Shown one piece after another: positions 36,601 through 47,654 of a DNA stretch of 64,000 nt. The notes under the pieces are model-generated. The model ran no database searches and had not been told where the DNA came from. It saw only the letters and a list, made by a program, of their open reading frames with translations. This DNA comes from Capitella teleta (taxonomy: Eukaryota > Annelida > Polychaeta > Capitellidae). Positions within the stretch are counted from its first letter, which is position 1. Each line of letters opens with the position of its first letter. Made by a program: the position numbers and the translations under genes. The stretch lies in assembly GCA_000328365.1 (NCBI GenBank), contig KB307982.1, forward strand, positions 92,038-156,037, given 5' to 3'.

Positions 36601-39600
36601 AAGGAAATTGAGGATGTCTGTCACAACGTCACCCGGAGATGTCACTCCAGTTGTCACATCGCAGTCAAGCGAGGTTTGTTCTGAATCATTTGTTAATATT
36701 TTTAAAATCAAAGCGTTGATAGGTATATAGTTGGGGAGGTGGTAAACTGACACCGCAGCAACTGGAAGTATTCACCAAAGGACATAGTGCTCTGCAAGTA
36801 ACGATGAACGGTAGTTTTGTGATCCTGGAACTGAATTTTGGTTTCATCAGGTGTCTGCTGGTCATGCTCACTTTGCTGTTGTCACGGTTGAACGGGAGCT
36901 GTACACGTGGGCTGTGAGTGGCGTTATGGAATCTGGAGAGAGATTTTTCAATGTTTTCTGTTTCAGAATGCACAAGGCCTGACTAGTATGGCTGGTCAGT
37001 TAGGTCACGGTGACACAGCCTCATATAAGGCGCCGAAAAGAGTTGAGGCATTGGATAAAATTGCCGTTAATCAAGTCTCATGTGGGGAAGATTTTACCGT
37101 TTGCGTAACTGGTATGCTAAATTGTGATGTTGTAATTTGTTATGATGATTTTCAAATCATATATTTATTATTAGATGATGGAGCTGTTTATTCATTTGGT
37201 TCTGATTACTATGGTTGCCTTGGTAATGGTGACCAGGGAGACGGAGAGGATTGCGCGTGTTCTCCCTCGCTTGTTTCGTTCTTCGTCAATCGTCCTGTAC
37301 TCCAGGTCTCATGCGGAGACGCCCACGTCATTGCGCTGACAAAGGAAGGTGAAGTTTACACCTGGGGGTCCGGTGAATTTGGTATGGATATTTTTCACTG
37401 CCATAAAAAAGTCCCGTCAATTCTGAATCTTTCACAGGAAGATTAGGCATAGGGACTGAAGACGATCACTCATCACCGCAGAAGGTACGTCTCTTGGCTG
37501 AAGGATCATCGCACTGATTGTCTGTTACCACAGGTGGCCACTAGGGGGCGCCACGGCATCCGTAGCGTACATGCAGGCCCTGATGGTTCATTTATCTTAC
37601 GTACAAATGGTCGCCTACAATCTTGTGGGAGTAATGAACACAATAAGCTAGGACTAAATTCATGCGCAAAAGGTCTTCGATCGAAACAGGTTTGCGTTTA
37701 TTTTAGCAGCTACCAAATTTTCCTTTTTCTTTTATTCTTATATTTATTTTTAGGTTTCCTATGATATTCCGTGCAATTACAACTTCACTACTGTTAAACC
37801 ACTCAGCAAGTATAACATTGTTGCTGTTTCTCCCGGCCAAACTCACTCTGCTGTCATTGACGGTGAGTGTTATAGGTGTCAATATTTTTTTTCTTGCAAT
37901 ATAAACTATTTTTATGAATCCAGGTTTTGGTCATCTCATCACATTTGGGTCAAATAAATATGGCCAGCTTGGAGTTGGTGACTTCAAAGAGCGTAAAACC
38001 GTAACCATGGTGACGGGGTCCCTTGTCGGAAAAAATGTTACAAAAGTGGCATGTGGTGATAGGTCGACGGTTATTGCAACATCTGGTAAGATTAAAAACA
38101 TGTCACTCCAGAGCTTGAATTTTTTTTCCAAATTGTTACAGACAACTTGATTTACTCTTGTGGATTTTCTGAAAATGGTCGGCTTGGTTTCGCTGCCGGA
38201 GAAACCGGTAAAGGCCCTGGAGGCAATTGTGTTTCTCTTCCACGTCCGATATTCGGGTCACTTCACGCTGTGTCAGATTTATACTGTCGGCATTGGAATT
38301 CTATCCTTGTAGCTGGTGAGTTAGGTCAACCCTAGTGCTATGTATCATTATACCTTATGAATGTTTATTCCATAGAAAAAGTTCTTGCACAGAAAACCAT
38401 CAGAAGTGGGTTTACAACATCATCACGCATCGGTATAATTCTTTTCCTAGAAGAATTTTCCTGTTGAATTGTTTAAAACTTCACAGCCGGTTTTGAGAGT
38501 CCGTCGTTAGGCCCAGATTCAGTTTTCAACACAGTCGCTGAAGAGGACATTACTGATAACATCAGATCACCTGCGCGTGGCGTTACGATGGGAGGAAGTA
38601 GTGTACCCCTTTGGCTCCAAGCGGTAGGGTCACTATGATAACCTATGTCGTATAAAGAATTTTTCTTTCAGGAATTGAATGAAGGTGAATTCATTCCCGC
38701 TGTTCACTTTGAGACACAGGGGTCGGCCATAGCGTCGGAGGAGGCTGCTTCCGTGAGTGGAGATAGTGTGCCACCATGGCTGGCTGAGGTGAGCAAAATT
38801 TATAAAATACTGTTCTAGTTATCTTTTTGTTCTCTATACAGGAGTTGAAATCAGCGGATTTTATTCCAATTGAGCAGAATGAGGTTTCGAATGGGAGCTG
38901 CACTCAGGTAGGCATTCGTCAGCCTCTCTCTGATCCACTCTCTTCTTTCTTAAAGAGGACCTCTGCTTATTTCGAACCCTTTTAAGATTGATTCTATTGG
39001 CTTTTGTGGGTGATGTGAGACCATTTTTGAAAAATTTAGTCAACTGTGAATGATATTCAAGACAAATTAAAATACGAATTTCCTACTCAGGCAGAATAGC
39101 TTGAAATGAGATGAGTGCGAGATTTCTTTTATGAGGACTACTGGAAGATCTGCTCACTCGACAGCTCCCATTGTTAACAATAGGAGAAATATTTTTGTCA
39201 CGCCACCACTGTCTGAAATTGAAAGCGAGAAGAAAGCGAGATTTTAAACATCTCAAAATCTATGTATCTAGGAATCAGCCCATAGCAGGCATATTGTCAA
39301 AAAATGTCAGTTAAAAGGCGTATTTATCTTTTGGGATGCATCCTCTATCATCTATTACTAGTTCAAAACAATCAGAGGTCCTCTTTAATCTCGATCTTCA
39401 CAGGCTGCGTCTCCCTCTCACGATGAAGTCACCCTCTTACGGATGAAATTGAAACAAACAGAAGAAGAGAATGCACGCTTAGTTCTTGCCAACTCAAAGG
39501 TACCTCTACTCACCACTACTGCCGGATTAGCATAATATAATTAAAAACTGTTTCTTCACAGCTGCAAGATATAATACGTAACCAAGCAGAAACAATCGAA

Positions 39601-41229
39601 AACCAACGTTTAAATATCACACAGCTTCAGGCACAGGTCAGACCCAGCATGACCCCTGAATGACCTCCGACCTTATGGAATGCACTGCTTCACCTCTGTC
39701 TCTTGTCGTCATTTGTATCATAGTTCCCTCATCCTTGCATGTTATCACATTCCGTCCTGTTGTTGAATTCCGTTACAGCATTACAACTTAACTCTTTGTC
39801 GTATTAATTAATGGGACCTCTATGAATGCCATTGGTACATGTAAATCTTGAATATTTGTAAACATGTATAATTTTATAGACATTATAAGACTAATTTGCT
39901 TTAATGAAAATTACCACACACAAAAAAAAAGAATGTCATCCTTAGAGGTCTTGCAATTAATATTCTGTGATATATTTTTACAATCGGGCTTTTTGTACTT
40001 CCAATGGCGGTTAGCTCTTCCATAAAAAAGAAGAAGTCATTTTTCACATTTTATTTCTAATATACATTTTTAATGATCTTTATTTCTCAGCTATGTTTGC
40101 TGCTTTTCACTTTCTGCCTTTTAAAACCCAAAATTGGAAACTTAAAATATTTGTAGGTTTGTATACAGCTGTTTCAATATTTTGATTTTTTGAATACTGC
40201 CTGCCAGTCATGTTTTGGCTGCTAGCTACCCAGGATCATACAATGCTTCTAGGTAACTGCATAATATTATAATTAAACACAGGGTCTTTTAAAAAGTTTA
40301 AATGTAGATTTAGGATAATTTTGATCTCAAAATATGTAGTATTGTGATAGCATTGAAAAAGGTATCATTTTGAAGAGAAAATGTTTATTGATTGTAATTA
40401 TTAATTGCATGTTAATTGTAGAGTATCTGTTGGCATGTTGTTTTAGCGTAGCTACTTGTCTTGTGTTCTCATTTCGCAATGTTTTTTAATTTATGCACGT
40501 ACATGAATTTACATCATGATTTTCAGCCGTTTTTATGCCATTTTTATTTTAAATAAATAGAATCCTTTCTTTTATTGTATTGGATGATTTCAAAATCCTT
40601 TATTACCTAATTTTCCTTTGTACATAATCCCTTGGGCGATGGGATGTCTGCAAACTTTGACAAATCTGTTTTTTTTTTTCATATAAAAAAAAAGAAGATA
40701 ATTCTATGGAGCAGAAATATAAATTATTTTTTTTCATAATCCAGCAGTACAAAATTTAAATCAACAATAAATTAAGAGAATATTATAAAAATGTATCTTC
40801 CTGTAGGACATCAAATACAAGGAGCTTCAAGGAGAAATCTGGCAGACGATTGAATCATGGCAAGATGAATGCACAAGCGCCATGCAAGGCTACCAACCAC
40901 AGAGCGGAGCAACACCCAACAAAACCAACAGTAATGAACTCTACACAAAGCGAAGTACGTTATACCATGCTCCACATGACAACACCCTCCACCTGCGCAA
41001 CAACAACCACGCCCCACGACATGTCAGTCATCTCACGATACCCAGCATTCAATCGAAAAAACGACCGCAGCCGGAAGGGGAGAGGATCCTCGACTGGGAA
41101 AACCTCGGCAGTCCGGAAGAGAACCGGACATGGAGCAGGAGCGGGAAGAGGGATATGATGAAATCATACAAACCCCAATTGATGACGCAGAGTTTGAAGG
41201 GCGTCACTACAACAGAGGAGATGGTCTAA
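30620..41229 (+). CDS. NEK9: NEK9-like (Nercc1) mitotic kinase with RCC1 propeller
   Basis: NIMA-family Ser/Thr kinase of about 1028 aa (human NEK9 979). Exons: 30620-30775, 31841-32018, 34238-34290, 34339-34409, 34467-34572, 34633-34682, 34792-34873, 34927-35031, 36447-36511, 36562-36673, 36723-36797, 36851-36913, 36967-37111, 37175-37381, 37438-37484, 37534-37689, 37754-37862, 37924-38085, 38142-38315, 38376-38432, 38487-38623, 38672-38788, 38842-38907, 39404-39499, 39562-39636 and 40807-41229. The kinase has GQGAFG, VVWKEV (catalytic Lys), [13 protein letters not shown] and GTPYYMSPE. Next come RCC1 repeats ([29 protein letters not shown]), two WL-x2-EL-x4-FIP motifs, a coiled coil and a basic tail. 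An in-frame upstream ATG at 30482 could add 46 residues. In animals NEK9 activates NEK6/7 in mitosis. I saw no DYNLL-type KGTQT motif at the C terminus. Confidence 0.95.
33285..33967. mobile_element. TA-flanked MITE, second copy with internal insertion
   Basis: Same family and orientation as 26378-26898 (ends CAGAGTGGGCCAAAAGTAGT and CTACTTTTGGCCCACCCTG, TA on each side), in NEK9 intron 2. It is about 160 bp longer because an unrelated AT-rich segment interrupts it at about 33445-33605. Confidence 0.85.
35905..36205. mobile_element. MITE, third copy, reversed and truncated
   Basis: In NEK9 the intron at 35032-36446 holds a reverse-oriented copy that begins CAGAGCGCATGGGCCAAAAG and follows the right half of 26378-26898 backwards. 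It breaks off after AGGAGATAAACATTAGTGCT. The other terminal repeat is missing. Confidence 0.75.
38954..39384. mobile_element. TTAA-flanked MITE (piggyBac-like)
   Basis: A 431-bp segment inside a NEK9 intron (38908-39403) starts AGAGGACCTCTG and ends with its perfect complement CAGAGGTCCTCT, with TTAA on both sides. The TTAA target and short terminal repeats fit non-autonomous piggyBac elements. No transposase is present. A diverged internal fragment recurs near 16463-16510. Confidence 0.7.
39637..40806. other. Long AT-rich NEK9 intron
   Basis: The penultimate-to-last exon intron is 1170 bp, AT-rich and without coding pattern or recognised element. Confidence 0.6.
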
Positions 41230-41976
41230 TTGCTCCTCCATGTATTTCCAGCTGTGCTTGTCTGTCTTCTGTCCACAGGGTATTTTTCAAAAGCTGTGCA
41301 ATATAATTACGAGTCCCACATTTCAATGGTATGAATATTGTTAACTCATTATTTACTTATAGACTGTGATGCAGTATATTGCTTATCCATGCAATTCATT
41401 TTTGTTTCACGTATTCCAGTATTCGCTTGCACTGTGGCATTTTTATTCCCACCGCTAATGCTCTGCTGATCCGTTAACATTAACACGCGTTCTATCATAT
41501 CACCTGATTGCCATAACTCACTCGACACTGCGCCATGATTCTGTATATTTTTCAGACCTTTGTAAATTGCACATAGAAAAAAAAATTCTTCCAGGTTTGC
41601 CACCAATAACCATGCATGTACAAATTTGAATGATGATGGCCAAAGAATAAATATTCACCGTACTAAAATTAACCATGTTAATGACTCAGTAGAACAGAGA
41701 AAGAATTTCCAATTGCATTCACCAGAATGAAAGAAAACTGTTTATTAACACAAATGACTGGAAGCAAAGTAAGGTATTCATGATTGACATATTGACAGAA
41801 GAGGCTTTGTTTTTCACTTTAATGGTTTTTCATGCAGATTGAGACCACAATTAAGTCGTGAACAGAAATATCCAGCGTGTACACTGCATGTAAAGTAAAA
41901 CATCCACGATTGATCGGGTAAACAAAACATGAGTTCCTAGAGGGCAAAATGGCATCTCATAATCAGTCCAGTGCTT
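41230..41976. other. Convergent 3' spacer between NEK9 and the SR gene
   Basis: Both genes end here. An AATAAA on the plus strand at about 41647-41652 could serve NEK9. No coding pattern. Confidence 0.5.
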
Positions 41977-44705
41977 CTAAGATCTTCGCGACCGATGAGA
42001 TGGCGGGGGTGTGCATGGCCGGCCGGGGGGACTGCGCGTTCTGGGGGAGCGTCGACTGAGAGGGCTGCGAGGCGGAGGGCTGAGGTCCCGGGGCAAGCGG
42101 CTTCCCATCAGTGGAGGTGGCGAGATGTAGCGTGGAGGGGGAGAGCGCCCCCGAGGCATAGGAGATCTGGAGCGTCCTCTTCCAACTGGAGACCTGGATC
42201 TTCCTCTGGGAGGAGGAGATCGCGACCGTCCCCGGAGTGGGGGTGATCCACCTCTGTAGGCTGAAGGCAAGCGTGGGGGAGAACCTCTGAAGGGGGGAGG
42301 GGAGCGAGGTCTCATTGGGGGTGATCGCCCTCTGTAGGGGGAGCGGGTGCGTGGCGAGGGAGGCCACTGTCTGGAGCTGCGAGGGGGGGAAGGCGGGCGA
42401 GGGGGAGGACTGAAGCCCCTGGGGGGTGAGGGAGGATACCAGCCAGGGGGAGGTGATCGTGGGCGTGGTGGAGGACTGCGTGAATGTCTTAGGCGGGGTG
42501 AGCGTGCCATCCAGGGGGGAGGAGAGCGACCTCTGGGGGGAGGAGAAGGGGGGCTGCGAGGGCGGTGAGGAGGAGAGCGGCCGGAGTATCGAGGAGGAGG
42601 GGAAGAGTGTCTGGGTGATCGACCTCTCATGAGAGGGAGAGGAGGGGGGCTTCGTGGCCCCCTGAGCGGGGGTGGGGAGCGTGACCCCCGCCTCAGGGGT
42701 GGGGGAGTGATGGAACGACGGCGACTGTAGCTGAAAGAGAAGAGAGCGTCATGACGGTTGAGTGCGATCACAAATGAGGCACACCTGCTTGGCAGAGGAG
42801 GAGGAGGTAACAGATCAAGGTCCCTGAAGGAAGGCGGAGGAGGGAGTTCTCCACGGCTGAACTCTCGGATTGGAGGAGATCTGGGAGACCTAAAGGGCAC
42901 ACAGAACAAACAGTTGTAACGCAGCGTGCAACACGAGTGGAGTTACGTTATGATGGCAAGATGACAGACGGAGGGATTTTCAAGTTAGTGGCACAGCTCA
43001 CCTTTCCGACTGCATCGAGGTCTTTCCATCGATTTATGAGCGACTAGCGATATCGTTTTGGGGGATGAGGATGAGTGGATAGCGAAAATCCCGTGTGTGC
43101 GAAATGAGCAATGAGAAATGGTTGGGGCAAACTGAGGTGGTTGAAGAGGAGGAATATTTGCGAACTGCGAAACCAACAAGGCGTGTCTGCAGGTAGAGAA
43201 GTGCGCTGCCGACTTCCAGCAGACAGAGCGATTTCCGTAATGCTTTCAGCGAGTGGTTCCTCATACAGCGAGCGGTTGTGTAGTTGCGAGACCTCCATTA
43301 GGAACCATTTTACACGTCACCCTGCAAACTTGCGGCGACATAGATCCTTATCTGCTACCGAATTGTGTCGTGCGAGAATGCGAAGTAGCATGCAGGACGA
43401 GACAGCATAGCGAGAACCGTTGAGCTTGCGATGGGCTGTCAGGCACCAGCTGACGTCTGCCAACAGTGAACAGGCCAACAATTGAGCGAGGATGTTTCCA
43501 GAAGCAGTGGCTGATAATGGTCAGACATTAACAGATTTCCATATTTCTGCGACAACACACGGGCGACGGCAGCTTCCTCGACAGATAACAATCTAGAAAG
43601 GCCTCCACTTACCAGAGTGTGTGAAGTGCGTGGAGGAGGGGGGGGAGTCAGGAACCTGAAAGAGTTGTCTCGGGGAGTGGGGGCATACCTTGGACGGCGA
43701 GAGGTTGGCGAGCGGCTTCTGTAGCGAGGTGGAGGAGGAGGCAGAGGAGAGCCTCCTCGCTCCCAGCTGCGTCTGCCCCCGTTGGTCCTGGACGAACCGT
43801 TGGGCCCTCGGTCTTCGCGACGCCTCTGCTCCATTTCCCTGCGTAGACGCTCGTACTCAATAGGGGGCAGCAGTGGCGGAGGAAGAGGAGGCGTAGGGGG
43901 CAGATCACGTCGACTCCTGCGAGCGGGCGGTGGCGAGGGAGAGTGGCGGCTGCGAGGAGGCGGAGACATGCGGCGGCTGGAAGAGTTGGGAGGCGGACGG
44001 CGCCCGTCACTGCGCTGACGGCTGCGCTGTGGTGGAGACTTCGGGGCTCCTCCTGGTTGACGACGACCGCGCCCGTCGCGACTTCTGGATCTGTCTGTGG
44101 TGGTGGTGGCAGCTCTGGCATTCCTTTGATCTCGGCTGAGAGGCGTCTTTGCGTACTCCACGCGAATCCTGGAGCCCATGACGAATTTACCGTTCATGGA
44201 GCGCACGGCTGAACGGATGTCTTTCTCGTGGGCAAACTCAATGAAAGCGAACCCTGGTGGGTTACGGGCGACCCAGACTTCCTTGATGCGACCATACTGA
44301 CGGAACTCTTTCTCCAGATCATCCTTCGTTACGCTCTCCAACAAGTCTCCGACATAGAGCTTAGGAGGGTCTTTGGACGAAGGTGCTCCAGGCTGCAAGA
44401 GCAATTAATAGTGAGAAAACTCAGAGAAAGCACAAATGTTATCATATAACAGACATAATCATTCAGCGGATCGATCTACTCGGTGTAGGAAACCTAAACT
44501 GATTTTCTGAAAACCAGTTTAGGAAACCTTGAGAGACTGAGACTCAGTCACTGAGAGACTGACGGGAGAGGTCGCCGGGTGCGAATCAGCCTCAGCCTCA
44601 GCCTCAGCCTCAGGCAATGCGAAGCCGAAAACCGAAACTTCTGTCATGAAATATGATGAATCAGACCAATAAAAACTATAAAATCATTGAAAATGAGTAA
44701 TTACC
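41977..44705 (-). CDS. SR-type splicing factor with SRSF3/7-like RRM
   Basis: Nuclear pre-mRNA splicing regulator of about 549 aa. Exons right to left: 44703-44705 (the ATG alone), 43613-44392, 43002-43009 (8 nt), 42785-42889 and 41977-42730. All joins are GT-AG and in phase. Residues 12-83 are one RRM with RNP2 LYVGDL, RNP1 GFAFIEF and the SRSF3/SRSF7 signature WVARNPPGFAF. The rest is Arg, Ser and Pro rich, with dozens of RSP, RSRSP and SPPPR units. That is much longer than the RS tail of human SRSF3 (164 aa in total), and I see no zinc knuckle of SRSF7. If the intron after 43613 were retained, the reading would stop 61 codons on, at 43439. An AAGATGGC motif lies 5' of the start. The orthology to a single SRSF gene is not settled. 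Confidence 0.88.
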
Positions 44706-44806
44706 ATTTTGTTGATAGCTGTTACATGTATTGACCAACGGGATACGCAGATCAAGTCTTCCTTCTATGTTTTCACGTTCTTTCTGAGAAGAAGCCTAGA
44801 CAACGA

Positions 44807-44817
44807 CGGCCATCTTG
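44807..44817 (-). promoter_or_regulatory. YY1-like AAGATGGC promoter motif
   Basis: AAGATGGCCG on the minus strand, 102 bp upstream of the SR gene start codon and in the gene's own direction. YY1-type AAGATGGCGGC motifs are common at animal transcription start sites. Confidence 0.45.
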
Positions 44818-45269
44818 AAATATGCTGAAATTCAGACTCATCTGCCGAAAATGAACTCAGTTGCGTGGGTGAGGTGTCCTATCAAAGTTACCTTTGTTGA
44901 AGTAAATATTTTATCAATTACCCTTTAATTTATATAGAAGATTGTACTGAATACTGAGAATTCCGAATAGTTAAATAATTAACACAATTCTTAGGGAAAA
45001 TGATCATATATTCAAATAGTGAAAAAGAGCAAACGAAAATATTCGTTTCGCGCCAAGAGCGAGTGTTTCAGCTCTCCCATGCATTGCATATTCATTCATC
45101 ATTTATTTCACACAAACTAAAATACATGTATACATTGATAGATGATATCATATTTGTGTAGTTTAAACAGGAAAAAGAATTAAATAGAAAAAAAAAACAG
45201 AAGAAGACACAAAGCGAACCTAATGGATACATATATCCTCAAGGATGTATTCTATTTCATCTAGCTCTT
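44818..45269. other. Noncoding spacer upstream of the SR gene
   Basis: No coding pattern in this spacer. Just downstream, inside the SR gene's first intron at 44585-44612, is a (CAGCCT)n tract next to an imperfect GAGACTGA palindrome. Confidence 0.4.
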
Positions 45270-46460
45270 GTTAAGAGGGGGACTGAAAATTACTATCTAT
45301 GATGTCCCGAATGAGGCTGGCTTTATCTGCTGTTTCAGGATCAGAGGGCAAAGCAGAGCATGATCTATTTAAGTTGAGGGATATGATGCTTCTATTGTCT
45401 GACAGGAGGATGCTAGTGACAGAACTAATAGTGACATTTCTGCTATGACGCATTGTACAATGCATACGATGAAATCTATTAAAGAGTTAAAATTTTAGAG
45501 GAGCAGTGCCTATTAATGGGGGTAACAAATTGCGATGAGTTCTCAACGGAAGGTTCAGAAGAAAGCGAATCCCTCGGTTATATTTCACACATATATTATG
45601 ATATCAATGCATGACTGAATCAGATTCCATGCCTGCGAACCATAGAACGTCATACAATAGGCTTTAAACAACTTAATTATAACACCTAAACGAACACCTC
45701 TAAAATTGGTTTTCAATGAATTGACGTGAAAAAAATAATCACTGATCTTGCCAGTACTTTCTGGTCCTTCGTCAAGATCAAAAGAAATAATATTGCCTAA
45801 ATGTTTCACCTGCTTTACACAAAGAGTGATATTGGATGCACTGTGGGCATTGGACGAATGAATAAAAAAAAATTAAAAATCGGATTTAGATGGGTTAAAC
45901 AATACATCGAAATTTTAAGTGCGAACACTTCACAGATTTTGAGCATTTCTCTCATTCCTCTCAAAAATGGCGCCAGACGAGTGAGATCGTCTGCATACGA
46001 CAATGCACCAACGAAACGCTGCCCGATATGACACCCTATGCCCGAGTCCCTTAGTCGCTCCAACAAAATATCCATGTATATAGCAACAGAAAAGAATAGG
46101 AGAAAAAATTCCGCCGTTGAGGGCCCCGAAAGGTTCGCTCTGAGCGCCATTCCACCTGGCTGTCATTTTCTGATGCGAGTAACAATTTATCAGAAAGCAA
46201 ATTACGTAAGCAGGTACGTACGTCTCTGTTCTGTAAAATGCGAAAGTGTTTATCATGCCTGATGCGGTCGAAGGGGTTGACGCATCAATTAGACAACAGT
46301 AAACTCCTGTGCCCCTGTTAAGAAAATGTTTCACAGTTTCTTTGAGCTTGAGAGTACACATGGAAGTACTATGCTTTGCTTTGTACGCAAACTGCAGATC
46401 ACTAGTATCGATATGCTCACTTGATTTCTCCATGAGAATCACCTCCATCACTTAGCGATG
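45270..46460 (-). mobile_element. LINE reverse-transcriptase relic, 3' half
   Basis: Minus-strand frames give KHSTSMCTLKLKETV, VYCCLIDAS, WNGAQSEPFGALNGG-FSPILF, GALSYADDLTRLAP (the catalytic Y-A-D-D box), VKHLGNIISFDLDE, FYGSQAWNL, and a 3' block DKASLIRDIIDSNF just before the end. The order matches the palm, thumb and C-terminal region of a LINE ORF2. Frame changes and stops show that it is dead. The 5' endonuclease half is absent. It is a different lineage from the copies at 121-530 and 17040-17320. Confidence 0.85.
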
Positions 46461-47654
46461 TTCTGTGGTACGTTGTGCATACAGTAGACCCGAAGCCAGC
46501 CAGCCAGTTGATTTGTGGCTGGCTGAGGCCTTTATCGGCTGGCCTATTCTGCGGTCAGCCGACCTTTCCGTGGCTGACCAACTTTTTTTTCGGCTGGTTC
46601 AGACTTGCTGCACTTCTAATACATGTACATGCATAGCTACGAAATACTCGTAGAAACTAAGAAATCCCCCCTCTCTATTTCCCCCTCATCTTTCTTCCGA
46701 TTTAAATTGATCATGTCTCATATGCCATCAATTATTGCAGAATTACAAATGTGTTTGTTTTACAAATTTGTAATTCAAATGTGCAAATGACACAACGAAT
46801 TGGAAACAGAAGCATGAAAATAAGCATACAGTTATAATAATTATGTACAATGTATATACAATGTATGCATACATTATAATATGTACATAATTCCCTAAAA
46901 ATAAATAAAACACACCTATAGATGACCCTTACATGCTCTCCTTGGATTCTTATGCATGTAAAACAACGTAGACATGAACATGATTTTTTTTTTTTCTGGG
47001 GCACAGGCCTGCCCCACTCTGGCTATACCGTATACATGGTGTATTATTATCACACACGCATAGGTGTATGTACTCTATATTGTAGGCACCATTTCATTAA
47101 CTGAATGCATATACTTTGTGTAAATTGAACATGCATTTTAAGACACATTCATGAATCAGAATTTATTAATTACCCTAGCATTTAAGATGTCAGCCTTTTT
47201 TGGAAACATTCTTGTATTTCAGACACCATTTCTTTATTCATAGCAATAAATGAATCATTTTTAGTAGTTTTGCAGGTAGACATGTTTAAGCCTCTTATAC
47301 ACACTCATGAGTTCAATGAACTGCAAAATGCTTGCCATATTTCATCATGAAAGTGACTAGCAAAAATCACTCCTGTACACAGGGACTCACAAGGTCATCA
47401 ATTTGTGCTCCTGCTAGCAACACATTCATGCATTACAAGTATTCAATGTTAAACATTAAAAATATATAAGAAAAACAGAAAGAAGGATTTGAGAAATAAA
47501 AATAAGTGTATTCTGACATAGAAATATTAAATGGTTTACAATCAGTGGAATGATAAAAACAGTATAAATCTACAGATAAAATTTGTGGAATGCAATAAAA
47601 ATCAGATCTTTCTTCCGAGAGATTCCATCTTCAGATCTTAGATCAGATCATCAA
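46461..47654. other. Noncoding spacer with GGCTGGCTG cluster
   Basis: At 46490-46610 there is an imperfect palindromic cluster of AGCCAGCC/GGCTGGCTG/CAGCCGAC units akin to the AGCCGAT repeats elsewhere. The rest is AT-rich and includes the 3'UTR of the four-TM gene to the right. No coding exon seen. Confidence 0.5.

Noticed and set aside
41971-42632. Plus-strand Gly/Arg-rich ORFs
   Set aside because: They are antisense shadows of the RS-rich exon of the minus-strand SR gene.
43782-44212. Plus-strand ORFs of 69-89 aa
   Set aside because: Antisense to the SR gene RRM/RS exon; composition mirrors it.
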